DNA of 64,000 nt from Stachybotrys elegans (GCA_020746835.1 JAGPNK010000015.1:620001-684000); one strand, 5' to 3'. Positions 43,108 through 55,765 are shown, counted from the first letter of the stretch. The notes: a model not told the origin generated them from the sequence alone. Numbers and translations: made by a program.

Positions 43108-45462
43108 ATGCAGAGTTCAGAACAAGGCCGTGTTACGAAATATATCTATACCCCCTTACAGGCCGGCTTCTTCCGCCTTTTCAGACTCGTTAAAGGGAAT
43201 CTAGCCCCAGGTTGGAGCCTAGACAATAGCACGGTCGCTGAAACAAAAAGCTCAGACGTCGACATTCCTCTCCTGGTAGAGTGTATTGTGACTAGCTTCG
43301 CAGATCCGATTTGCTATGAAGCCGTATCCTATTGTTGGACTGGTCATGAGCGGTCACTCTCATCCGAGGAGCGCATTCGACGTTCGCTCCTGGACCGCTA
43401 TATACTTGTGAGGGACGGAGAATCGGCTGTCGGTTACATCGCCATCTCTGCCTCGCTGGAAGCGGCAATACTGCATCTAAAGCACCACACGGACAAACCC
43501 TTGTTCGTGGATCAGTTATGTATTAATCAGACCGATAACATTGAAAAGGCACATTTAGTCAAGCGGATGGGCGAAATATACGCCAAAGCAAACAGGGTGC
43601 TAGCTTGGCTAGGCCCTTCGGACCCAGAAACGTTGAAGTTCGACTCTTTTCTTAAGAATATCGAAGACGCCCCTTCGGAACCCTACTTGCGCCTTGCTGA
43701 TCACGACTATTCAACCCTCAACGCCATACGCTCAGCCGTTGCTACATCAAGCCCATCTACGAACCCGGAGCTAGAACATCTTACGCTCGACCTTGACATG
43801 CTAAGAGAGATGGCTTTTCAGATATGGAATGAACTACCCCTTAAAGGTTTCATAAACATCTGTTCACGTCAGCTCTTCGGTCGCATGTGGATCGTTCAGG
43901 AGGTGTGTCTCTCAGGAAGCCTGCATTTTGTGTGTGGTCATAGTGTATGGGCTGCCGACCAGTTTGAGAGGATCTTGCTGCTCTTTTACCTCCTCCTAGC
44001 CCATCGAGCCGGCAACTTCACACCCGAAGACTTAATTAACGACTACCCCCAATTGGATGATATCCTTCTTGCCATTGCCATTGCCCGCTTCTTGAACCGA
44101 ATCTTCAGTACCCGGCGCACCATTCACCGGCCGGGACAGACTCGAATGACCCTCTTTCAGTTGCTAGCCAAGTTCAATGTCGTCGACGGGATAACTGGGC
44201 TGACCGAAGAGCACGATATGCAAAAGTTCCGAGCGGGAGATGCTCGCGACTGCTGCTACTCTATCATTGCGCTTCCCGGGCCAGATGACCCGGTCATGAA
44301 GCATGTTACTATCAGTTATGAGAGCTCAGCACAACGAGTCTTTACAGAATTAGCGGAGGCAATTGCGGTAGACGTTATAGATATTCTTCTATTCTCTCAG
44401 AATGCCTCGAAGCAGCTGGAAGCTTTACCTTCTTGGGTTCCGGACTGGAGTTCACAGCTTTCCAGTCCGTATGGGTACCTCGATTCAAGTACACCACTCT
44501 TCTCATCAGGCCATGCAAAAGACAGCCATATCTGGGATGGAGGAGGCGGGGCATGCGTCGAAGGTTCAATATTGACAGTAACTGGGTATTCTGTCGATAT
44601 AATTCAGCGAACAGGCGACTACGTTTACAAAGTTACTGGTTCAGAAGATAACCAGCCTACACACGTCTCGCAACACTACTTCTTGTCAGAGATTCAACTT
44701 TTCTGTCGCCTGGCGAGGGAAATCCAACTAGATTCTGTCGAGTCACCATTATGTCTTGACGAGGTAATCTGGATGATGGCAACGGGTGGCCGCGGACTCG
44801 CCAACAGCATTGGGGCAGGACGTGATGAACGACTTGGTCCCGAAGTTAAAGGTATACGGCTTCTTGATGCGGCCTACCAGATCTGTCGTCAACGTCTCGA
44901 GCGTCACACCAAATCACATGAGGCAGTCTGTTGGAAACTGCGTCAGGTTGACGTATTGTCGCCCCTAGAGCAGAGATGGGCTGAACTGAAAAGGCGATCG
45001 GGGTTATACTGGGGGCTGATGTACTATCTCGGCACCGGGACAGATTGGGAGGCCTATACCTTCTGCGAAAAGTTTCACCAATATTGGGAAAGTTTTGGTC
45101 CAATGGCCTCCAAGGCGGCAGATGACCAGCAGGACGGGTGGAATCTTGAGGCGGAGGTGAGGAATGAGGGCTTGAATGCTTCAGGCCGTTTGGGGAGAGC
45201 TATGGATATACAGCAGGGAAGAAGATGCTTTTTGAGCCCAAAGGGTTATGTTGGACTAGGTCCACTAGAAATGCAAGTGGGGGACGTAGTTGTGGTTCTG
45301 AAAGGGGCTTCTGTGCCAATGGTCTTAAGAAGCTACATTGCTATACCAGGAGGACAGCAGCAGTACAAGTACGTGGGAGAGGCATATTGTTATGGCACCA
45401 TGGATGGAGAGGTATTTCAGGAGCGGGCCAGAGAGCGACCAGTATTATTTCATATTGTCTAA
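43108..45462 (+). CDS. HET domain (heterokaryon incompatibility) protein
   Basis: This single exon of 784 aa has no intron. The HET domain (PF06985 type) runs from about residue 65 to 280: YEAVSYCWTG, FVDQLCINQTDNIEKAHLVKRMGEIYAKANRVLAWLGP and FGRMWIVQEV are its three conserved blocks. Then come RAGDARDCCYSIIALPG and LPSWVPDWS, the usual follow-on blocks of long HET proteins. The C-terminal part (GDVVVVLKGASVPMVLRS, YKYVGEAYCYGTMDGE) is also typical. HET proteins trigger cell death on non-self fusion. The ORF is intact, so it is probably functional. It lies next to decayed repeats, as such genes often do. Confidence 0.92.
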   Translation: MQSSEQGRVTKYIYTPLQAGFFRLFRLVKGNLAPGWSLDNSTVAETKSSDVDIPLLVECIVTSFADPICYEAVSYCWTGHERSLSSEERIRRSLLDRYILVRDGESAVGYIAISASLEAAILHLKHHTDKPLFVDQLCINQTDNIEKAHLVKRMGEIYAKANRVLAWLGPSDPETLKFDSFLKNIEDAPSEPYLRLADHDYSTLNAIRSAVATSSPSTNPELEHLTLDLDMLREMAFQIWNELPLKGFINICSRQLFGRMWIVQEVCLSGSLHFVCGHSVWAADQFERILLLFYLLLAHRAGNFTPEDLINDYPQLDDILLAIAIARFLNRIFSTRRTIHRPGQTRMTLFQLLAKFNVVDGITGLTEEHDMQKFRAGDARDCCYSIIALPGPDDPVMKHVTISYESSAQRVFTELAEAIAVDVIDILLFSQNASKQLEALPSWVPDWSSQLSSPYGYLDSSTPLFSSGHAKDSHIWDGGGGACVEGSILTVTGYSVDIIQRTGDYVYKVTGSEDNQPTHVSQHYFLSEIQLFCRLAREIQLDSVESPLCLDEVIWMMATGGRGLANSIGAGRDERLGPEVKGIRLLDAAYQICRQRLERHTKSHEAVCWKLRQVDVLSPLEQRWAELKRRSGLYWGLMYYLGTGTDWEAYTFCEKFHQYWESFGPMASKAADDQQDGWNLEAEVRNEGLNASGRLGRAMDIQQGRRCFLSPKGYVGLGPLEMQVGDVVVVLKGASVPMVLRSYIAIPGGQQQYKYVGEAYCYGTMDGEVFQERARERPVLFHIV

Positions 45463-46398
45463 TAGAATCTCAATCGTTACTTGTTAGCCTAACGGAGGAA
45501 AACAATTACTATTGGATTTAGTTTATATTATTCCTTTAATTAAACAGCCTTTTATAGAAATACCTATAACGATCGGGCCTATCCTAGTTCAGGGTAGGTT
45601 GGGGTAGGTCCCAAAGGGTTGAGTTGGGTTTATGTCACAGGGGCGGTTTTACGTCTGGCAATGTGCAGTTTACCAAAGGTAGGTAGTGTAACCAAGTTGT
45701 ATTAATGACTGGCGAGTACCAACTTTGTGACGCTATCAGTAGCGTAAGGTTGCTAGAAGGATTGGCAGAGGAGAGCCGTAATTTCGATGTGTTCGATAAT
45801 ATTAGATGTGCCGAGGACATGACCTGGAGAAGTTAAGATTATACAATTAGAATGGAAAGCTTGCAGACTGAGCGCCTTTTTCTTTTGCGGTAGAGGCAGA
45901 AAGAGCATACTAAGGATGTGGCAGTCCATAGTACGCACCCATAGCTTCCATTTTGCCAAAGAATGCAAAATGAATGTGCCTCGCATCTCACGCAAGTGTA
46001 TACATCACCAGCTTTGCCATTGAACCACGACACACTTGCTTCATTGAACAAATAAGGGTGATTCTCCAGCTTCATGGGTATGCTCATCCCAGGTATCGAG
46101 TCGATCCTTTCTGTTTCCCGTGGTGCCTTCATCTCCATAAAAGGCCTGATACTGCCAGTGAGATTGACACAATCCCGTACGACAATGACGCTCAACTTTC
46201 AGCCCCCCTTTTTATTTTCGTCTACATTTGTGCCATTGCTCAACCCCAAATGGGGTGGTAATCACCAAGATGCTCATCAACTATTACTTCGGGAGGGGGA
46301 GAAGCAATGGCATTTTTTGGTTGGCAAGGCAGGCAGGCAGTGAAAGATGAAAAAGCCGCCTGGATTCACGTAGTATTTCCCTTACCTGCAACCTCAAG
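45463..46398. other. Intergenic region, no gene supported
   Basis: Short frames on both strands overlap without any recognised domain. The first part is AT-rich and should hold the 3' end of the HET transcript. Confidence 0.35.
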
Positions 46399-47839
46399 AC
46401 GAACGCGACGCAGGAGAACATCGAGAACTGGGCGAGTGAAGCTCTCGTGGAGCTTCAACAAGCGATCAACCACTTCAATGACTTAGCCGTATGGCCTCAT
46501 TTCAGGATGAATGAAGATTGGGCATTTTCGGTGAATCTTCATCGCTGGCATCACGGATAAATGGAATGCGGCTGCAACGACAAAAGATCCTGTCGCTGAG
46601 CTTTGTGTTCAACCGGCAAACAAGCACGCTGCAATGAGGCGCCTGTGCACCCTAGGAGAAAAGTGCATGACAAAAGCGGCAATGAAGCCTAGGAACCCTG
46701 CTGGGGACGACAAAAACGCAATCTTGAAAGCAAGTGGAATGCGAGATAAAATCTCCAAGGGAACTGGAGTAGTTGCATTTGAAGCAGATGCCACTTGGAC
46801 CTAGCATGAATTCCATGCATTGTTGTCAAAGGGATTTTCTACTATTCAGCCTGTCTGAAACACCACACATGGTAATTTCTTTTGCGGCCGCAACAGCAGC
46901 GGCAGCAGCAAGTTCGTTTCTGGACATTAATCCTACAATATTTAGATTCTTATTTGACAAGCTAACGTCTTGCACCAATCAAGAGATTACGCAGTCCATA
47001 GCTCAGAAGATTCGGGCCAACGTGTCCTTATCGCTTACTGGGCATTGATCGAACGCCAGATGCCCATCTATAGTCTTCGTCCGGTCCTGGTGGTCTCATC
47101 GTGAAGCAAGACGAAAAGATGAATGTATTCAGGTTATGGCAGCGCATCGTAAACGCTGACTACCATCACTTCCTAGTCAAAAACGATGGTTACTGTTAGC
47201 CAGATGAGATAATCTCACATCTCTTCTGATATTTTTCTTTCACCGCTTGAGTACATTGCATCAGACAGCACATCAGTGATATCTTCTTACAGGCATCCAT
47301 GAAGAACATAAGACAAGTCATGACCGGGAAAGCACTTGAAGGACTGATGTTGGTTAGCGATGCGAATTTTCGATCACTATCTGAGGAGGCTATTACAGAA
47401 ATGGGCAGGCAGCTTCGTAGAGAACCTATGTTGTTTACTGAAGCTATTCTGTATTATCTTGGTTGAGGAACTTAATGAAGAGGGTGGGCGAGCAACGGCA
47501 AGGCTTTTGTAGGGTATACGCGGCAGATTGAGGATTGGGTAATGGGATCACTGACTAACCCTAAGCAGGAGGAAGAGGATGAAGGATTTTCTCACACCTC
47601 TCAGGACAGCGTGGCTAGAGTCGAGACATAAATCTAGGTTTTATCCAAGAAGTCAAAGTGCGAGAGTGCGAGAGCGAGAGCTCGGATGTTGGCAGTTCTC
47701 GAGCTCTGGTGACTAGGAACCTCAACGTATCGCAAGCCTTGGGGTCTCGTCTTGGAATCCAGATCATCCAGACTTCCCCTGGCAAACTTATCAATGATAT
47801 TCCTACTAGCCGAAGTCAGACAAATTTTTAGAAGCGACA
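46399..47839 (+). pseudogene. Possible decayed multi-exon gene, unrecognised
   Basis: Several protein-like pieces occur in order on the plus strand, each ended by a stop or frame change: ENIENWASEALVELQQAINHFN with WPHFRMNEDWAF (about 46400-46560); a piece one base out of frame (KHAAMRRLCTLGEKCMTKA, to 46803); INPTIFRFLFDKLTSC (about 46930); MKNIRQVMTGKALEGLM...FTEAILYYLG (47299-47466); IEDWVMGSLTNPKQEEEDEG (to 47631); and ALGSRLGIQIIQTSPG (to about 47839). I cannot join them with good introns throughout and do not recognise the family. It may be one broken gene or chance open frames. Confidence 0.2.
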
Positions 47840-48450
47840 CATAAAAGCGAATCTGTTTAGTGGGTGAGCACGGAGTTTTAAGCGTGGATAGGCTGAAGAT
47901 GTGGCCAGAAGATAGGACCCAGGTTTGGTCGAACCGGTGGCCTCGCAAACATCAATGTGCCTCAAGCGAAAGAGACACCAAACTATGTTGGTTTGAGGGT
48001 TCTTGCCCCAAGATAACTCGCGAGGCACTGTCAAGGGGTTGGACATGGATGGACCTGTCAGCCAGTAAATATTGAACCTGTGGTCTGTTTATTTACCCTG
48101 ACTGCATATCTAGCGCTGAATAGTCTCAGTTCAGCCCATGCGGGCATTGCGGAGCGGAAAGTCCTACTGGTTGGACTGAATTGAGCTTGAACGCTTTCAG
48201 GAATTGTGGCTAGCTGAAAATGGCCAGAAATGGCCGAGATGCGAGTAATCTTGAGACAGGGGGGATGAACTATTGGATTATTCGCCAGCCACGACAAGGG
48301 ATCTCCAACACAGCTGGGCTTGCATACCCCGTGCGCAGCAAACTCGATCGAGATACTCAAGCCTATGCCAGTGGAAATGATATAATACGTCTGCTTCGCC
48401 CGCGTACCTCCCTTTTCATATTCCCAAGTTGCGCAGCTTCTTCTTCCACC
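47840..48450. other. Promoter region of the amino acid oxidase
   Basis: No coding region is recognised. The last 100 bases contain a TATAATACG element near 48380 and a pyrimidine-rich leader ending CACCATGG. Confidence 0.4.
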
Positions 48451-50601
48451 ATGGCTACCTCTGTTGAAAGGGCCCCTGGCCTCCCCGCATCGCTCAACAA
48501 CTTCTCTTTCCGTGCCCAATGGGCCGCGCAGTTCATCCGCGAGGATCTCGGGAGGATCCAGTCTCAGGCAAAAGTAGTGGTGAGTACGATTGAACCAAGT
48601 GCTGTGCTTGCGCTAAACCAAGTAGCCTACGGAATCTGCGGACAAGTACCATCTCCTGCCTATCGCCAACACACGTGCCGGGCCTGAAACTAGCCGTGAT
48701 GCTGGAGGATTCAGGGTTGGAATTATTGGTGCTGGAGTTGCCGGGCTGTTTACAGCCATGCTGTTTGACTACCTAAACGAAAAATACCCTGGCCTCAATG
48801 TCAAGTATGAGTTGATCGAGGCTGAGAAGGAGCGGATTGGAGGGAGGCTATTCACCTATACATTCCCTGAGAGAGCTGGACAACCGAAGATTGGGCTTCA
48901 CGACTATTACGATGTTGGAGCCATGCGGTTTCCTGAGGTCGACACCATGAAAAGGTATCACTATTCCGCGCTTTATCATGTGCGCCGGCTAATGTGTATG
49001 ACAGAACTTTCGCGCTCTTCAATACATTAGGCATGAATCATGTGAACCCACAGGAACAGACTCCGCAGCCAGGCGATCTGATCCCGTACAAGTTCGCAGG
49101 CCCCAACCAGCCAGCTTTATACAATGGCATTCAAGTAGTCCAAAGCAACGGGCTGCCGGCGTTATCTGCTGCGACCTTCGAGGTTCCCGACATCCCACTG
49201 ACAATGCAAAACACTGCTGCAAGCCAGCTCATCGATGACCAGATCGCCTATCTTATGGCAATGTATAAGAATGAGGGAGGAAAAGTATTTTGGAATGAGC
49301 TCAGGAAGAAAGTTGACCCGTACAGCGTGAGGCAGTACTTCACCACTCAAGTGACGAACCCTCTTGATTACAAGACACTCGAATTCTGTGAAACACTCAA
49401 CTTCGGAAACCGTTGGTATGACCAGGCTGCCAGCGAGATGGTCTTGGAGTCGTTGGATTTTGACTCCAAGGCCAAGTGGTGGTGTGTTGAAGGCGGTGCG
49501 GCCGAGATCGCAAAGCGAATGAAGGCTCAAATTAAACACCAAGATGCAATCATGCACGGCAAGCTGGTGACAGAAATTTCTTACAACACGGCCGATATCC
49601 GCAATGTTCAGGTGGACCTCAAGATTGCCGAAGAAGAGTCCGTCAGAACGTATGATGCAGTGTTCAATTCGGCTCCACTAGGGGCCATGCAGCACATGCA
49701 TCTCGAGGGCCTCAACCTCAACTGGGGCACCAAGTCGGCGATCAGGTCCCTCGGGTACGGAGCTTCGTGCAAGGTGGGGATCCGCTTCAGGTCTCTATGG
49801 TGGATGAGTAACGGTCTCGACATTACGGGCGGCGGCCAAGGCAAGACAGATCTCCCCATTCGTTGCTGCGTTTATCCTTCCTATAACCTGTACGATGATC
49901 GGGATCAACCCGGCGTTCTGCTGGTTTCCTATTCGTGGTCTCAGGAAGCAGAGAGGATTGGCGCTCTCATCGACAAGAAGTCACCTGAGGACGAGCACGA
50001 GCTCAAAGCACTTCTTTTCCACGACCTCGCTCGACTCCACTCTCCAACTCGCGACAACGAAAGGTACAAGGAACTCTACAAGATAATCGAGGACAACTAC
50101 CTCGACCATTACGCCTATGACTGGTATAAGAATCCTCGAACAGTCGGAGCTTTTGCATACTTCGGCCCTGGACAATTCAGCAACTGGTATAGTGACCTCA
50201 CCAAGTCCGACGGCAAACATGTCATTATCGGTGAAGCTGCATCTGCGCATCACGCATGGGTTGTTGGGGCACTGGAGAGCGCTGTCCGTGGTGTATACCA
50301 GTTTCTCTGGAAGCACTCAGCCAAGAGCGCCCAGGCGGCTGAGGCCACGGAAGCCTATAACAAGAACCAGATCCCGGCACCATTCGGTCCAATTCCTGAT
50401 GAGTATAATCGAGATGAAGATATCCAGCTGCCGCGAGACGCAAAAGTGCAACCGGAAGCAATGCCAAGCTCTACTGGGGAGTTCGCCAGGATGCAAGTGC
50501 TGATGGAGAGCATCAGGCTGAAGCAAGGAGGAGATGTGATTGACCCTGACAAGATCACCAAGGCGCAGATCATACCCATCCTGGACGTCCTAAAGGGTTA
50601 A
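48451..50601 (+). CDS. L-amino-acid oxidase-like flavin amine oxidase
   Basis: Exons 48451-48579, 48626-48954 and 49005-50601 give 684 aa; introns are 46 and 50 bp. The FAD-binding fold is seen in VGIIGAGVAGLFTAMLFDYL, the acidic end at YELIEAEKERIGGRL and, at the C-terminus, HVIIGEAASAHHAWVVGALESAVRGVYQFLW. WWCVEGGAAEIAKRM and FAYFGPGQFSNWY are further conserved blocks of the fungal LAAO subfamily. There is no signal peptide. The enzyme oxidises an amino acid to the keto acid with release of ammonia and H2O2; such enzymes supply nitrogen or make peroxide in defence. The start is supported by the CACCATGG context. Confidence 0.88.
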
Positions 50602-52406
50602 AGATTCTTCCCAGGACTGTCTAAGGGAATCAAGAATGAGCCTGGGCTTTGCGAACACGAAAGAACGTCTTGATCTTGTATCATGATGCCTCATAAAGTC
50701 CTATCATACTTTGGCAATCAAATATTATTTGTGGCTAGAATTCATGTGCTACAGAAGATTGTTTAATCCTACTTCACAACAACATCTGCCAATCCTTCAC
50801 AATATACCTTTTCTTGATGCTCACTCGTTGGTATCATCCCCTAACCTGACTCCTTCTTTGTACAAGACAGTTCCGGGGGACACAGCGCTGTCAGGGGGCC
50901 GAGAAAACCTTTCCAGCTCGAGTCAGAAAGCCCACGGAGCAAATCACTCTAACCGGTCGCCTTTCCCTTGGCAAACAATTCTTTTCATCGACGAACATAA
51001 GTCTTTTGACTTACATGGCCCATGGCTGCTTGAAGGGTCTTCCCATCCATTGCCAACAGTCGTAGAGAAGATGAGGCCCTAAAGATGGATCCCTCCGGCT
51101 CAGGTAATTGTTTGTTGAATTACCAAGTAGTACGAAAAGTATGAAAGTTAAAGACTAAGGATCTACGAAGGCGGTGAAGACGCCCTCGGCGTTAGGCTGC
51201 GAAATAAAGGACGGGCTTGCCTTCAAAGTGTTCATGAGCTTGCTCTCGATGCCCCGCTGCTACTCGCGTTGATCCTGTCGTGGGCTAATACAACAAGCTT
51301 GCATTTTTACCAAGGCCTACTATCGCCACCACCGGTGATGGGGATAGCCATTTTACATCAGCATCTATGATAAGGGTCGCTGGTCCTTGAGACAGATTAG
51401 GTCTGCTGCTATTACTACTTCTACTGAAGGCCACGAGGAATAGCTATGAAGGCCAGGATCGCTGCTATTGCTGCTGCTGATACAGGCTGCGAGGCATAGC
51501 TATGAAAGTCAGGATGCAGAGGTCGTGTGACCCTTATTGTAAGTATGGACGTAAAATGACTATTCCCACCACCGGTGGTGGCGTTAGTCGATCCTATTTT
51601 TACCGTATTGCTGAATCAGCCCGACGTAGATTAGCAAGCCTGTTAGAGAATACATACCTGCATGGTAAAATACCTTTCTGGTCTCTTTACCTGCCACGTA
51701 GCTCTAAGTATTGGTGTCCGCATATTCGGCCCGCGGTATCGTTAGTGTTAGTGACTACCATGCATAACGCTCAATGAAGTAGCCCAGCGAGACAGAGAAC
51801 ATTCTCGAGGTATCATTTATCCTCTACCTCAGGTCCAGGTTAGGCTGGTCACCAACATTATATCCCTCCTGGCGGCTCTTGCATGTACTGGACTTAAGTG
51901 GCCAACGCCATCATCCGCGTCAATTTCAACCTAGTCAGTGTCTTGATTTGGACTGTGGCCTTTTGCCCTTTTGCCCGAGAGGGTGGTTAGGTATCCACGT
52001 CCTCGAAATGAAATGTCTAATCCCAAATCCAGAGCGCATTTAGCAGCTAGTAAACCTCGAATGGGCAACTGACATTGAATCTTGAATAGAACTGGAATCT
52101 GATATATGACCAGGACTAGAGAGGATCATGGCAAATTTCAGACCTAACAATCATTCAAAGCTCATAATCATTAGGGTAGGAGGAGGCCTTGATGCTATAA
52201 GTCACGTGACGAATAGGTATACATGGTCGTAACATGACAGGTGTGACTAAATTTCAACCCCCGAGTACGGAGTATTCCTATGCCGAGGCTTTACCCATGA
52301 CTCTATTCATCCTTGGCTCAAATAAATACCCGCTGGTTGATCTATGAAATCAAGCATCCTCTCATTCCTATCATTATCAGCTTGGTACACTGTATCCGAC
52401 TAGGGC
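50602..52406. other. Gene-poor region with a diverged tandem repeat
   Basis: About 1.8 kb without a supported gene. Around 51403-51516 two diverged 57-bp units follow each other (GCTGCTATT...GAGGMATAGCTATGAARGYCAGGAT). The palindrome CCACCACCGGTGGTGG lies near 51569, with a half copy at 51325. A 91-codon frame at 51502-51777 has no recognised family. Confidence 0.4.
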
Positions 52407-53965
52407 ATGTTTTCACCAACCAGGCCTCTGGAGCTGTCGCAGCTACCGAGGGGTGTCCCCCAACCCCATAGAGCCAGCTCCGTGGCACAAAACTCGGAGC
52501 CGGGGCCGGAGCCTGAACAAGGATTCACGCAGACACCGTCGCAGGCGCAGCAGGTGCCCAATTCTGAGCTCTCAACATGGTATGTGGATTTTCCATCGTC
52601 TCCATTTCCTTAGAAGGCCTGTCGGTCACGCTGACTCGGTTGGTCTCTGCCCGCCGCAATATAAGGAGATCAATAAGTATCGTGGCATCCTCGTTTACCA
52701 TTGTATTCACCTGCTGCGGTCTTAACTTCGCCTTTGGTGTCTACCAGGCACTTTACGAGGCCATGGCCCAGGAACCTAAGACGCCCTTCACTGGCGCTAC
52801 CCCGGCCCAGATCGGACTCATCGGAACCATCTCTATCTCACTCATGACCATGGGCGCTCCATTTGCCGTAGCCTGGGCCAAGCGCTTCTCGCCCTTTCTA
52901 GTGTCGCTTGTTGGAGGCGTCATCTTCGGGTTGTCTCTTGTCCTTGCCAGCTTCGGCACGCGGTTGTGGCATTTTGTACTAACTCAAGGCCTGCTCCTCG
53001 GCGTGGGCACCTGCATGCCGTATATGGCCGCGGCCACGGTAGCACCAACCTGGTTCACCTCACGCCGCGGCCTAGCCATGGGCATCATTCTAGCCGGCAC
53101 AGGTATAGGTGGCCTGGTCTGGGCGCCTGTTCTCAAGGCTCTGATTAGTGGTTTCGGCTACCGTAACTCTCTACGGATATCAGGCGCTGTCTCTTCCATC
53201 CTTATTGCCATGTGCAGTACCTCCATAACCTGGGAGGCCCAGACCCAGACAAGGATCCATATGGAAAACGCATCCCGAGAGGCACGGCTGAATGGCATAT
53301 TCATGGTGCCTCTTCTCGACTGGCGCATAGCAAAATCACGCAAATTCATTGCTCACGGCCTGGGCGCAATGTTCCAGGCTGCTGCCTACTACACACCAGT
53401 CTTCTTCTTTGCTTCCTACGCTAGGACTCTCGGGTACAGCGACGCCGCAGGTGCCAACTTCATCGCATTAAGCAACGCCTGTAATGCCATTGGGAAGATT
53501 GTTATAGGCTTCGGCGCAGATCGAATGGGTCGTGTCAACGCGTTGTCCGTCACTACCCTAGTTAGCGCTGCTATCACTGTCGGATTTTGGCTGCCCTCGA
53601 CCGTCTACGGCACTTCGAACACTTCTCGCGATCTCTTCATCGCCTTTACGGTTCTGTACGGTCTTTTTGCCAGTGCCTACGTCTCGCTCTTCCCTACTTG
53701 CATCGTTGAGTTGTTTGGTGTTCAAAATTTTGCCTCTGTTAACGGTGTTCTTTACATGGTCCGTGGTCTAGCCACCCTAGTTGGCACCCCTCTTGGAGGC
53801 GTTCTCATCCGCGGGCAGTCGGGACTTGCTGGGCCATCCGCCTACATGAATATGTCTGTCTTCGTGAGTGTTCTACTCTTCACCGCAACCGCCGCTACAC
53901 TTTGGGTTAGACTGGAATCAATGATGGGTATGGACGGTAGGAGAAGCTTCAAGTGGAAAGTCTAG
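52407..53965 (+). CDS. MFS monocarboxylate-type transporter
   Basis: Exons 52407-52579 and 52666-53965 give 490 aa. The 86-bp intron (GTATGT donor, CGCTGACTC branch, ATATAAG acceptor, phase 2) connects the soluble N-terminus to the first span, RSISIVASSFTIVFTCCGLNFAFGVYQ. The remaining spans follow the MCT-like MFS pattern: TPAQIGLIGTISISLMTMGAPFAVAWAKRF, GVGTCMPYMAAATVAPTWFTSRRGLAMGI and the central FGADRMGRVNALSV loop. It should be a plasma-membrane carrier for an organic acid or a related small molecule. It lies 1.8 kb from the amino acid oxidase; a link is not shown. Confidence 0.85.
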
Positions 53966-54571
53966 TCACTATGTAGTCGATGTGCTCAGCACAACACACT
54001 CTACAGCACCAACATCCAATACAGCCACAACGTTATCGAAGAACGTATCTCCAAGTAGTAATAGAAATAGCTAATACCGAGTTGTCTGTAGACCTATAAG
54101 ACAAAATGATCTCACATGAGTTGCTCTTGGTGTAGTATGTCACCTCATCGGGTACATGCGACGTGCCTGCTTTGATTCATTAACAGAACATATGGAAAGA
54201 ATACTCATCAACACCTAATCAATTGCTCATAGTAAAGAGATATGATGTTGTCGGCTTAAGGGGATTACGATCCTCTATTCTTGCTAGATTTGAGCATTCT
54301 TGTTACAGGAATAGGCTGAGCAGCCCTTGTACAGGATGCAGCGTGAAGGTTTAGCAGTATGCATTGGCACTTCTAGAATCACTATATTGCTCAGATTCCA
54401 TTGGTATGAAGTATTTTGGGAAGGAGTATCAGCAACAAAACATCATCATTCAAACGTATTGTGAAGAAATTAATAGTACGGCCAGAGGTTCTCCGAAGTA
54501 TAAAGAACTCCCCAGTGATTGTCCGCCTTGACAAGCGGCTTCAGGAACCGATATAATCGTTTCCATTCCGC
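53966..54571. other. Intergenic region, no gene seen
   Basis: This is AT-rich sequence downstream of the MFS gene without open frames of note. Confidence 0.4.
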
Positions 54572-54740
54572 TTAACAGCTGCATCCACATACATTGGGCC
54601 GCGCACAGCCCTGACCGCAGCCAAAGTTAACGCTGTTTGTGCCGCAGTCGTTGTACGTCTTGCATGGCCTGGGTAGAGCAGACAATAGACCAATCTTGAG
54701 ATAGGGCAAGCAGCCGATATAAATCAAGTAATAGTCCAAG
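54572..54740 (-). pseudogene. Cysteine-rich small peptide without a visible start codon
   Basis: The minus-strand frame ends with seven cysteines in about 30 residues (spacing C-x5-C-x9-C-x3-C-x5-C-x-C-x-C, then TAA). It is preceded by Leu-Pro-Arg-Pro and a hydrophobic stretch that could be a signal peptide. The upstream DNA (54750-54850) is pyrimidine-rich like a 5' leader. No ATG is found in the frame; an ATA stands where the start would be expected. It may be a decayed small secreted protein, or its first exon may lie elsewhere. Cys-rich secreted peptides in fungi include effectors and antimicrobial proteins; no function is claimed here. Confidence 0.3.
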
Positions 54741-55559
54741 AGAATTAATATCTCTGACGAGTGTGAGGAATGTTTGGAAAGAGGAATGTAGAGTTGGGTA
54801 ACCTGAAAGCTGTGTTTTGAATACGGATGTGGTGGAGAACTTGAAGTGGTCTTCTTATTAGTTGAATAGGGGCCAGCCCATACTCAATCTTTTGACTAGC
54901 TAAATGCGGTATGTCGAGTCTGAGGCTACTAATTGAGACAGAGGAACTGGCTACCAGAGGCAAGACCATTCAGTATTGAATCGTGTTGCCTGGGGGTTGA
55001 GCAAGGGGGTGAGCAACCATCTTGCTACCCTTGTGGAAAACATTATCTTGACCCTGTTTTTGGAACGGGTTTGAAGGAATGGGATGAGATAAGGAAGAGA
55101 GCAATTGGCTACTTATGATATCGATGGTATCGTAAGTCTTAGCTATCGTAACACCATGTCAGTGATAAGTAGTAGGGCAGATTGTATAAAAGCCTTGGTT
55201 TTGTCGTGCAGGCTTTCCTTGAGCGGGCTGCTGGTCTGAAAATTATTAATCCTACTCCTTCCTACTTAGCCTAGCCAAGTAACTATATGTTTCTTGGTTA
55301 TAGGCTATTACTATAGATACCAGCAAACAAGACTTGACCATAGTTGCTACATAGGCATTAGACAACCAATCAGACATGCAAGTTCCTATTAACAATATCT
55401 AAGACAGAGGCCGACCCTTATCTTCCAAGTTGCTCTGGCCTCCAAGCTTTCCTGTCTTTTAAGTCTGGTTTACCAAAACTCCTTCTCATCAGCATGCCTG
55501 CGGCTCTTCTACAAGAGGAGCTATACATAAAGCCAATGGTTTAGTGTTATTTGCAACGA
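54741..55559. other. Intergenic region
   Basis: No gene is recognised. Several TACTTAGC/TAGGCTA words suggest decayed repeat sequence near 55260-55330. Confidence 0.35.
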
Positions 55560-55765
55560 CTTCGGCGGTAACGATTTCGGCGCAGTCCGAACAGAGTGGA
55601 CAAGTGAGATAGGCCCTACAAAAAGCCCAGAGCGCCGACACAAACTCCCTGGAACAGATACTTTCAGCTGATGGCAGACGGGTCTGGCGTGTATATTTCG
55701 TGAAGGAAGACGTAACTTCGGACCACGGGCATAGCTTACTGCGTGACCTCGATCAATTCATCGAC
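55560..55765 (+). repeat. Degenerate repeat/pseudogene fragment, related to 32978-33180
   Basis: See the entry at 32978. Here one frame is longer: ALQKAQSADTNSLEQILS, then WRVYFVKEDVTSDHGHSLL and RDLDQFIDRL. This implies the repeat derives from a protein-coding gene. It abuts the 3' end of the HepT-like gene and is on the opposite strand. Confidence 0.45.

Noticed and set aside
51502..51777. 91-codon open frame
   Set aside because: It overlaps a tandem repeat and the CCACCACCGGTGGTGG palindrome; no family is recognised.
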